Below the pieces are notes generated by a model. That model was not told the DNA's origin. It worked only from the letters and a program-made list of their open reading frames with translations, and did no database searches. From positions 62,001-126,000 of the forward strand of contig NZ_JAATEJ010000009.1 of NCBI RefSeq assembly GCF_012034175.1: a DNA stretch of 64,000 nt, written 5' to 3'. Of the stretch, positions 36,348 to 44,183 are shown in pieces; within the stretch, counting starts at the first letter, position 1, and each line of letters starts with the position of its first letter. The position numbers and the translations under genes are program-made. This DNA comes from Actinacidiphila epipremni. GTDB taxonomy: Bacteria > Actinomycetota > Actinomycetes > Streptomycetales > Streptomycetaceae.

Positions 36348-39300
36348 CTAACCCCTCTGCCGTCGCGCGGGCCTCCGGGCCACGTCCTGGGGGAGATCTC
36401 CCTCGGCGGGAGACCGGCGTCCGACGGGTCGTCGTGCATGGTTCGGCACGGGGAGGATTCCGGTCTCCTCCAGTTCCCGCACGGATACGAGCGGGCTGTC
36501 GCCGATGGCGTCGAGAAGCTCTTTCTGCCGAGGCTCCTCCTGCACAAGGAGACCCAGAACGTTCAACAGGTCGAGAAGTCGAGTGGTCCAGCCGGGAGAC
36601 CAACTCCGGGCCACGACACCGTCCAAGTCCAAGCGGCGCTTGCCACCGGGTTTCCGCCGGCGGTAGCTGAACCACTTGTCCAATACGTTCATGCCGGAGA
36701 CTTGGTAGCTCCGAGTCGACTGCGGCACGGGAGCGATGCATCCCGACCCGACCCACAGGCGTTCTGTGTGCTGTTCGTAGCGCAGCACGTCCGGCATGTC
36801 CTCGACGGAGTCGGGGATCTCCTCGATGCACTGAGGGCGGTTCGACCGGAGGCGAGGGGGTCCATCGGCTCGGCCTTCAGCAGGATCCGCGTACCTGGTG
36901 CCGTAGCTGTGGAGCCACAGGACACGGCGACCGATCCGGACCGCCTCCCTCCACAGATCGGCGTCCCCGGTGAGAGGCACTCGGACTCCGGGGTCCCTGA
37001 GATCGTCGAGGAAACGGAGCGTGTAGGCAGGGTGAGAGACCACAGCCGCCACGTAGGCCAGAAAGTCCTCGGCCGTGATCACCATGGCCAGGCGCTGCGA
37101 AAGCAGGTCGAGCAGGCCCGGGGCGAGATTCGGTGTCTCTCCCCGGCTGTCGCGATACAGCGGCCGGACACACCCGCTGCGCCCGTTGAAGTAGTGCATG
37201 TCCGGGATGAAGGCACTGAACACAAGCGCGGGGCCGTTCTCCACCGCGTGGGCATTCTGCTCCACAGTGAAGATCTGGTCCGGACCCCGTACGGCCCACA
37301 GGTCCGGGCGGCCGACCACCATGAGCCTGTGGTCGGGGATGATCCACTGCCGGTCGAACGATCGGTACCCCACCTCGACGGGCTCCGGCTGTTCCCGCTG
37401 CTCTCTCCGCAGCGGAGTCGCGTCGTAGCCGGTCGTCCCGGGGAGAGGCGCCACGACGCTGTCCACCGTGCGGTCCCGTGCCTCGCCCAACAGCGCCTTG
37501 CGTTCGTCGCCGTTGGCTGCGAGGAAGAGGCGCCACCTTTCCCGGAGCGTTGCCTTGTCCGGCGCATACACCCAGACACGACCGGGTGTGACACCGCGGG
37601 AGGACCACGGCATCAGATCCTTGAGTTGCGGGGTGCTCTCCCAGAGGTCGCTGCCCGCAGGCAGGAAGGGATCCGTCGGCCCGGTCGCGCAGTTCTGCCA
37701 CTGCGGATCCTGGAGGGTCACGGTCAGAAGTCGCCGGGTCTTCTCGTCACGGTGACCGTGGACTTGCACATAGTGGACGGTCGCCGAATCCTCGCTGTGG
37801 CCGTCACGGCGACGTACGAAGACAGCGATACACAGTTCCTGGGCGACGTCCGGGAACAGACGGGTCGCAACGTCCGGCCTCTGGCCTTCCGGGGACAGGT
37901 CGATGATCCAACCCTCGTCTGCCGACTGACGCAGATAGCGGCGCATTCCGGCAAATGCCTGCCCCTTGAGCCATGCCTTGGGCGTGATGTACGCCACCAC
38001 ACCGAACGGAGCGTCCTCGTGTGCGTCGAAGACCTTCCACGTTCCCCAACGCCAGAAGTAGACGTAGAGATTGGTCATCTTCGACTCGTAGGTCCCGTTG
38101 CCCGCCAGACGGAACGCATCAAGAGGAGCAGGCTCTCCGACATTGGGATCGCCTGTCTCGATCCACTTGCCGGCGCCGCGGGAGACCGCGTCGTGCGGTG
38201 GATTGCCGATCACCACCATGACGCGCTCGTCCCTCTTGATCTTGTTGGCCTGCCGCCGGGACTCCGCCAACGGCCGATAGGTGTGAGGGATCCAGTTGAA
38301 TTCAGCCCTCGGGTCGTCGAGGGTGTCCGCGACGAGGAGGCGCAGTCCCTCCTTCGGTGCAGCCGACCGGTATTCCTTCAAAAGAGCGTGCATGCGCAGG
38401 TCGGCCACCGCGTACGGGCCGATCTGCCGCTCGAAGCCGATGAGGCGCTGTCCGACCATCTGCCGCAGCTGAGGCCCGACAGCCCCAGGACCTTCTTCCT
38501 CGGAAATCGTCGTGGCGGCCCGTTTCAGCACGGACAGCAGGAAAGTGCCTGTCCCCATGGCCGGATCGACGACGACCACCTCGGGCGACGCGAACCCGGA
38601 GTGGATGCCGAAACACCGGCCCAGGATGACCTCGGTCAGCCGGACCATCGCATCGACGATGCCGTGCGGTGTGTAGTACGAGCCGGTCCGCATACGAAGA
38701 TCACGATCGTAGATCTGCAGAAAATCCTCGTAAAGGAGCAGGTAGGAATCCCCTGATCCGTCGTCGAGCCGACTCCAGTCGACGGCTCCGACGACCCGCA
38801 AAAGGGTGTCGAGCGTGGTGGACAGCCCGGCCGCCACGGACTCCTCCGTGAGGACGTCGAGGGCCTTGCCCATAAGTGAGTGCCTTTTGCCGAGCTTCAG
38901 AGCGATGCCGTGCACCGACTCGCCTTCGAAGACGATGCCCTCGACCCTGGCCAGCAGCAATGCGAACACCACGGTCTGCCCGAACTGCTCGACAAACTCC
39001 TCCTCGGTCGTCTCGGGGAACAAAAGACGGCGCCACTCTTCGGCGATCTCAAGGAAGATGCGACGCCGACGGCCCGCCTTCTCCAGGGCTATGGCTTCCG
39101 CCACCTCGTCGCACAGCAGACGGCAGAGCTTGGCCACCGAGCGGACCAATTGAGCAGTGCTGCGTGGGGGCTGCGGTTGCCAGCAGAGGAAGTCGTGCAG
39201 AAGGCGAGCCAGGGCCCCGTCAGCCGGCGCCAGGCGCGCCCCGGCCGAAAGAACCGAGCCCTTCATCCTCGCTGTTTCGCCGACTGCCCGGCCGCTGCGA

Positions 39301-39689
39301 TACAGCGCGAATTCGTCGCCGTCGCAGTACATGACGTTGGGGAGCAGTTGCAGTTTCTGCCACTGCGCGGCGTTCTCTCCCGTGAAGAGTGCCGGATCCG
39401 CGCCGCAGCCGGGTCGCTTGAGCTCGATGTACCCGACAAGCGCGCCGTCCACCGACACCGCGTAGTCGAGACGGGCCCGCAGATCCACGAGGGGCACCTC
39501 GCCGACCAGGGTGATGCTGAGTCCCAGGCTTTCGCCGGCAGTTCGGATCAGGGTCTCCAAGGGGCCCCGAAGCTGGTCCTCCTTCCACCCATGGCCCTTC
39601 AGCTTCGGTGTCGCCAGGGCGCCGAAGGCTGAGACGGCCGTGCGAACGGCCTCTTCATACGTTCTGCGCTGTCCTGCCCGTGACGCCAT
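36348..39689 (-). CDS. Single-chain restriction-modification enzyme, type ISP-like
   Basis: 1113 residues from ATG 39689 with a G-rich ribosome site. The N-terminal nuclease-like domain shows D75 (LDYAVSVDGA) and E89-L-K91 (YIELKRPG), a PD-(D/E)xK pattern. A helical region leads to the N6-adenine methyltransferase with DPAMGTGTFLL (about 373) and NPPHDA (about 495). The C-terminal half is a type-ISP-like recognition region (RSFDRQWIIPDHRL and PDMHYFNGRSG are typical). Unlike classical type ISP enzymes there is no helicase between nuclease and methylase, so it probably cleaves like a type IIG/IIL enzyme. One polypeptide therefore does recognition, methylation and cutting. It has no partner gene. 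Confidence 0.85.
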   Translation of the reverse strand: MASRAGQRRTYEEAVRTAVSAFGALATPKLKGHGWKEDQLRGPLETLIRTAGESLGLSITLVGEVPLVDLRARLDYAVSVDGALVGYIELKRPGCGADPALFTGENAAQWQKLQLLPNVMYCDGDEFALYRSGRAVGETARMKGSVLSAGARLAPADGALARLLHDFLCWQPQPPRSTAQLVRSVAKLCRLLCDEVAEAIALEKAGRRRRIFLEIAEEWRRLLFPETTEEEFVEQFGQTVVFALLLARVEGIVFEGESVHGIALKLGKRHSLMGKALDVLTEESVAAGLSTTLDTLLRVVGAVDWSRLDDGSGDSYLLLYEDFLQIYDRDLRMRTGSYYTPHGIVDAMVRLTEVILGRCFGIHSGFASPEVVVVDPAMGTGTFLLSVLKRAATTISEEEGPGAVGPQLRQMVGQRLIGFERQIGPYAVADLRMHALLKEYRSAAPKEGLRLLVADTLDDPRAEFNWIPHTYRPLAESRRQANKIKRDERVMVVIGNPPHDAVSRGAGKWIETGDPNVGEPAPLDAFRLAGNGTYESKMTNLYVYFWRWGTWKVFDAHEDAPFGVVAYITPKAWLKGQAFAGMRRYLRQSADEGWIIDLSPEGQRPDVATRLFPDVAQELCIAVFVRRRDGHSEDSATVHYVQVHGHRDEKTRRLLTVTLQDPQWQNCATGPTDPFLPAGSDLWESTPQLKDLMPWSSRGVTPGRVWVYAPDKATLRERWRLFLAANGDERKALLGEARDRTVDSVVAPLPGTTGYDATPLRREQREQPEPVEVGYRSFDRQWIIPDHRLMVVGRPDLWAVRGPDQIFTVEQNAHAVENGPALVFSAFIPDMHYFNGRSGCVRPLYRDSRGETPNLAPGLLDLLSQRLAMVITAEDFLAYVAAVVSHPAYTLRFLDDLRDPGVRVPLTGDADLWREAVRIGRRVLWLHSYGTRYADPAEGRADGPPRLRSNRPQCIEEIPDSVEDMPDVLRYEQHTERLWVGSGCIAPVPQSTRSYQVSGMNVLDKWFSYRRRKPGGKRRLDLDGVVARSWSPGWTTRLLDLLNVLGLLVQEEPRQKELLDAIGDSPLVSVRELEETGILPVPNHARRPVGRRSPAEGDLPQDVARRPARRQRG

Positions 39690-39970
39690 CCCGCCCCCTG
39701 ACGGGCAAGGACGGCCGGAGGCGTTCGTACGGTCCTGTCGGCCGCACCTTGCCTCCGAGGGTGCCGCGGCTCATCCACGACACTCAACCATTACCGAATG
39801 TAAGGTCGCGGCGGCACGACGTGAAGACCGCGTAGCCGGATTCAGCTCGGCAGCCCCTGGTAGCGCTCATGGAGCGCTTTGGCATGCGTACACCAAAACG
39901 GAATCGTTCGCGGCGTGAGAGCGCGCGAGGCGGATCGCCCGGGTGCGGCGGCGTCGCGGGTGGGGCCGGA

Positions 39971-41068
39971 TCAGGAGTGCCAGCGGTTTCGGCCGTCGGA
40001 GCCGGGGCCGCACACCATGCGGGTGCCCCTGTCCGTGAAGCCCGTCGCTCCGTGAGGGGAGCAGTACGCGCCCGGGTGCACGGTGGTGTGGTTGCCCCCG
40101 CCGGAGGAAGAGGAGGACTCACCGGAGTCGCTTGTCGAACGGCCCGGCGGTGGGGAGTTGTCGCCGGAGGCGGCGTGGCCGCGGCCGTGGTCCGGATCGC
40201 CGGCCGGCGACTTGTAAGTTGCGTCCTTTGTCGTCGGGCAGTGGTGAACGGTGTCCGACTTGGTCCACTTTCCGAGGTCGAGGATGACCGGGGTGGTGGA
40301 GGTGATCCTGCTCCCCCGGTCGGGGGACTGGAAGCATACCCGCCACTCGTCACCGTCCTCGGCGGCGCTTTCCGCGCTCGGGGTGTCGATGTCGAGGTAG
40401 ACGTCGTCGAGTGTGACGCGGCCGAGGTCGATACCGCTCTGCTTGAGGTCCTTGACCGCCACGTTGTAGGTGTCGCTCACGACGTCGGGCATGGTCGGCC
40501 ACGGCAGCGGTCCGCCGTCCCTGTCGGGACACGGCTCGTCGGTCTTGACGGCCGCGAAGTCGATGGTCTTCGCAGCCTCGTCGCTCTTCTGGAAGCACAC
40601 CGTCCACCCGGCGCGGGTGAAGATGGAGCGCGCTTCGTCGCTCGCGTCATGGTGCTTGGTGGCGTACCCGGTGGAACGGGCCTGCGTCTCGGCCTTGTCC
40701 AACTGCCCGCCCGTGAAGTCGGCGGCCACGACAGGCTCGGCAGCCGCCGGCGACGCCGCGACGTCGGCGCGCGGGCCGGTCGCGGTGTGCGGCTTGGCGT
40801 CGGCCTTGCTCGCGCCGCCGTCGTCGAGCCGGCCGCCGAGCCCCGCCCCGATCGTCAGGAGTACGAGGGCCCCGAACATCGATCCCAGCCTGGCGAACCA
40901 GCGCCACGGCGGCAGTACCCAGACCAGCACCATGGCCGCGACCATCACGAGGAAGCCGAGGGCCAGGCTGAATGCGCTGAGCAGCGCCACCAGGGCCAAC
41001 ATGCCGAGCGCGGCGGGCGTGGTTTTCCACCAAGGCCGCGACGGGACAGGGGTGCTGTACGGGTTCAC
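39971..41068 (-). CDS. Membrane protein with PASTA-like domains
   Basis: 365 residues from GTG 41068, GGAG 5 bases upstream; the longer frame would cross the divergent gene. Two hydrophobic helices lie at about 16-55 (ALGMLALVALLSAFSLALGF and MVAAMVLVWVLP) and a third at about 60-75. Outside are two related modules, each with a PASTA-like helix-strand pattern and WxVCFQ (GWTVCFQKSDEA; EWRVCFQSPDRG). The C-terminus has a Ser/Gly linker and a YCSPHGATGFTDRGTRMVC cap often seen on Streptomyces surface proteins. It may sense cell-wall fragments. It is divergent from the DUF7691-like gene. Confidence 0.75.
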   Translation of the reverse strand: MNPYSTPVPSRPWWKTTPAALGMLALVALLSAFSLALGFLVMVAAMVLVWVLPPWRWFARLGSMFGALVLLTIGAGLGGRLDDGGASKADAKPHTATGPRADVAASPAAAEPVVAADFTGGQLDKAETQARSTGYATKHHDASDEARSIFTRAGWTVCFQKSDEAAKTIDFAAVKTDEPCPDRDGGPLPWPTMPDVVSDTYNVAVKDLKQSGIDLGRVTLDDVYLDIDTPSAESAAEDGDEWRVCFQSPDRGSRITSTTPVILDLGKWTKSDTVHHCPTTKDATYKSPAGDPDHGRGHAASGDNSPPPGRSTSDSGESSSSSGGGNHTTVHPGAYCSPHGATGFTDRGTRMVCGPGSDGRNRWHS

Positions 41069-41239
41069 TGCTGCTCCGGCTCCTTCACCGCAGACGGGGT
41101 CGGGGCGTGCCGGGCGGGCACGGCAACCGACCAGGACTGCACACTCCTTGCACATGATCCATTGCGCAGCGTACACATCGCATGCCGCGCAGGAGTCGCG
41201 GGGCCAGCGGATCGAGTCGCCGCTGGCAGAATCGTGATC

Positions 41240-41890
41240 ATGAGTCACAACATCGCGTACTCCACCGCGGACAAGGCCCACGTCCTGGCTTATCTCGGCG
41301 GTGCCGGGAATCTCACGGCGGACCAGGAGCGGCGGCTTCGGGGGATACGGGCGGACGCCGAGGCCGATCAGGAGGAGCTCGACCGGGAGGGCGTCGACTG
41401 GGGGCTGTCCATTCCCGACGCGCTCGACCAACTCATCGCCGGGCGGCCCGACTCGGACGCGATGTACGCCGGCAACGCCTACCACACCGCCTTGCAGCAC
41501 ATCATCAACCACAACGCGTCCGACCCGTCGCACCTGGGCACCTACTCGAAGCCGTCGACGTTCTTCGGGCTGGTCGACGACGAGATGCGCCGGCTCGGCG
41601 TGCCGTCCGAACTGCTGCCGCACGGCTACCTCTTCGGCGGCCTGCCCGACGACTTCCCGTTCGTCCCCTACTCCGTGGACGGCTACCCCGCCATCGGCCA
41701 TCTGCCGCTCGCGAAGGCGAAGCCGGCCGCCGACGCCTATCGCGCCGTCCTGGACGACATGGCTCCCGACTTCCGGTACGACATCGGCGAGTTGATCGAG
41801 AAGCTCGACTTCGAGCACGAGGAGTGGGTGGACGCCACGAAGAACGTCGACTGGTACACGCAGGACACGATCTTCTTCAGGCTCGGCTGA
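41240..41890 (+). CDS. DUF7691-like protein
   Basis: 216 residues from ATG 41240. The opening MSHNIAYSTADKAHVLAYLG and the middle motif FFGLVDDEMRRLGVPSELL resemble a family of Streptomyces proteins of unknown function (DUF7691, by memory). It looks soluble, acidic and mixed alpha/beta, without catalytic motif or signal. The only neighbour in reach is the divergent PASTA-like membrane protein. No function can be proposed. Confidence 0.65.
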   Translation: MSHNIAYSTADKAHVLAYLGGAGNLTADQERRLRGIRADAEADQEELDREGVDWGLSIPDALDQLIAGRPDSDAMYAGNAYHTALQHIINHNASDPSHLGTYSKPSTFFGLVDDEMRRLGVPSELLPHGYLFGGLPDDFPFVPYSVDGYPAIGHLPLAKAKPAADAYRAVLDDMAPDFRYDIGELIEKLDFEHEEWVDATKNVDWYTQDTIFFRLG

Positions 41891-42094
41891 CCGTTCCGAA
41901 TCGTCCCGGACCGTTTCGGACGGCTTCCGGGACCGGGACCGCGTACGGCCCTCAGGCAGCGCACAGCAGAGGCATAGGGAAAACCCTAGAGCTCCCGTCG
42001 GGACTTACCGGTGGGGAGTTCGGGCGTTCAGGCTCGGCGGGCGGCCGGGGTTTGGGGTCGGGGTGTGTCTAGGGGTGAGAGGGGCGATGGGTTG

Positions 42095-43981
42095 ATGAGG
42101 AAGCGACTGCTCTCGTTGGTGGCCGGTGTGGGTGTGGCCGGGTTGGTGGGTGCGGTGGGGGTTGGGGTGGCCGGGGCGGCGGGGGCCGTGGGTGGGGTGG
42201 CGGGGGCGGCGTGTGTGCCGGGGCAGGTGGTGGGGAACGGGGGGTTCGAGGACGGGACTTCGCCGTGGGTCGCGTCAAGTGGGGTGATCACGAGCGGGGG
42301 TGGGCAGAGTGCGCACTCCGGGGGCGGGTTCGCGTGGCTGGACGGGTACGGGACGACGCACACCGACACGCTCAGCCAGACGGTGGCGATACCCGCGGGG
42401 TGCTCCGCCGCGTCGTTGACGTTGTGGCTGCACATCGACACCGCCGAGACGACGACCTCCACCGCGTACGACAAGCTCACCGCGAAGCTCGGTGGCAGCA
42501 CGCTGGCGACGTACTCGAACCTCAACGCCGGTGCGGGGTATGTGCAGCGGACGTTCGACGTGTCGGCGTTCATCGGGCAGAGCGTGAGCCTGGCGTTCAG
42601 CGGGAGTGAGGACTCCGGGCTGCAGACCAGCTTCGTCATCGACGACGTCGCCCTCAACACGTCGGGGGGCGGCACCACTCCGCCACCGACGACTCCGCCG
42701 CCCACCACGCCGCCGCCCGCGGACTCCACGCGGACGCCGGCCTCGCCCGCGTACACCGTGAGCCTCAGCAGTGACGCGAGCGGTGCCACCTGGACCGGGC
42801 ACGAGAGCGTGACCTTCACCAACGCCTCGGCCTCGCCGCTCAACGATGTCTACCTGCGGCTGTGGGACAACTACCACGGCTCCTGCCCGAGTACGCCGAT
42901 CACCGTGACCAACGTGACCGGCGGCACCGCGGGCGCGCTGACGGTCGGCTGCACGGCGCTGGACATCGCGCTGCCCGCGCCGCTGGCCCAAGGGCAGTCC
43001 GGCACCGTCGGGTTCGACCTGAAGATCGTGGTGCCGAGCGGAGCCGACCGGTTCGGGCGGGACGGGGCGTTCAGCTTCATCGGCAACGCGCTGCCGCTGC
43101 TGGCGATCCGGGACGTGGCCGGCTGGCACCTGGACCCGTACACCAACAACGGCGAGTCCTTCTACTCGCTGGCCGCCGACTTCCATGTCGTACTGGACCA
43201 TCCCTCGGGCCTCCAAGTGCCCGCCACCGGCACGTCGGTGGACACCCCCGGTGCCTCGGGCCGTACCGTCACCACGGCAACCGCCACCAAGGTGCGGGAC
43301 TTCGCGTGGGCGGCGGGCGCCTTCAGCAAGGTCTCGGGCACCTCGCCGGCCGGGGTGAAGGTCAACGTCTACGCGGTCAGCGGGATCAGCGCGAGCAGCG
43401 CGCAGTCCATGCTCAACACCTCCATCTCGGCGATCGACGCGCACGCCGGGCGGTTCGCGGCCTACCCGTACGGCGAGGTGGACGCCGTGCTGGACAACAA
43501 CTTCTGGTTCGGCGGGATGGAATACCCGGGCTTCGTCCTGGACTTGGTGAGCACCACCGCGCTGACGCACGAGCTGGCGCACCAGTGGTGGTACGGGATC
43601 GTCGGCGACGACGAGTACAACAACCCCTGGCTGGACGAGGCGTTCGCGGACTACTCGACGGATCTCGCGCTCGGCAGCTCGGGGACGAACTGCTGGAACA
43701 GCGTGTCGTGGGCGTCGTCGAGCGAGAAGATCACCAACTCGATGGCGTACTGGGACGCGCACTCGTCGCGCTACTCCACGGTGGTGTACGGGTACGGGAA
43801 GTGCGCGCTGCACGACCTGCGGCGGCTCATCGGGGACAGCGCGATGACGAATTTGCTGCGGACGTACGCGCAGTCGCACTGGTACGGGGTGTCCACGACC
43901 GCGGAGTTCAAGGCCGCGGCGCAGGCGGCGACATCGGTGGACCTCACGTCGTTCTGGAGCACGCACCGTATCGACGGGTAG
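42095..43981 (+). CDS. Secreted M1-family zinc metallopeptidase
   Basis: 628 residues from ATG 42095. A Sec signal (MRKRLLSLVAGVGVAGLVGA, cleavage near residue 40) is followed by a jelly-roll carbohydrate-binding-like domain (about 45-190, GNGGFEDGTSPW...FVIDDVAL), a Thr/Pro linker (about 195-215) and an M1 aminopeptidase-like domain. The zinc site HELAHQWW (about 507) and the downstream glutamate in NPWLDEAFADY (about 527) are intact, and the GGMEYPGF motif (about 473) corresponds to the GAMEN exopeptidase signature. It likely trims peptides outside the cell while held on polysaccharide. Confidence 0.9.
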   Translation: MRKRLLSLVAGVGVAGLVGAVGVGVAGAAGAVGGVAGAACVPGQVVGNGGFEDGTSPWVASSGVITSGGGQSAHSGGGFAWLDGYGTTHTDTLSQTVAIPAGCSAASLTLWLHIDTAETTTSTAYDKLTAKLGGSTLATYSNLNAGAGYVQRTFDVSAFIGQSVSLAFSGSEDSGLQTSFVIDDVALNTSGGGTTPPPTTPPPTTPPPADSTRTPASPAYTVSLSSDASGATWTGHESVTFTNASASPLNDVYLRLWDNYHGSCPSTPITVTNVTGGTAGALTVGCTALDIALPAPLAQGQSGTVGFDLKIVVPSGADRFGRDGAFSFIGNALPLLAIRDVAGWHLDPYTNNGESFYSLAADFHVVLDHPSGLQVPATGTSVDTPGASGRTVTTATATKVRDFAWAAGAFSKVSGTSPAGVKVNVYAVSGISASSAQSMLNTSISAIDAHAGRFAAYPYGEVDAVLDNNFWFGGMEYPGFVLDLVSTTALTHELAHQWWYGIVGDDEYNNPWLDEAFADYSTDLALGSSGTNCWNSVSWASSSEKITNSMAYWDAHSSRYSTVVYGYGKCALHDLRRLIGDSAMTNLLRTYAQSHWYGVSTTAEFKAAAQAATSVDLTSFWSTHRIDG

Positions 43982-44034
43982 TGGGCTGGGGGCAGTTGGG
44001 CGGTGACGGCGGCGGGCGGGCTCCTCTGGCAGGG

Positions 44035-44067
44035 GCTCGCCCGGTGCTCGCCCGGTGCTCGCCCGGT
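44035..44067 (+). repeat. 11-bp tandem repeat, three copies
   Basis: GCTCGCCCGGT repeats exactly three times, followed by a partial copy, between the metallopeptidase and the LAL regulator. Confidence 0.8.
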
Positions 44068-44183
44068 GCTCGTACGCCGCCTGCCCCTCGCTCGCCCGCC
44101 GCTCATCCGTGTGCGGGTGAGGCGGGATTGACCCGGGGGGCGGGGGTTCCGACACTGGAGGCACCTCTAGGTTTGGCAGGTGC

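Noticed and set aside
35617-36351. Intact 244-aa protein on the plus strand
   Set aside because: From about 35,914 it is the antisense of a recognisable kinase fragment, so only the first part is genuine.
39869-41239. Long N-terminal extension of the DUF7691-like protein
   Set aside because: It runs antisense to the PASTA-like membrane protein gene, whose helices and ribosome site are convincing.
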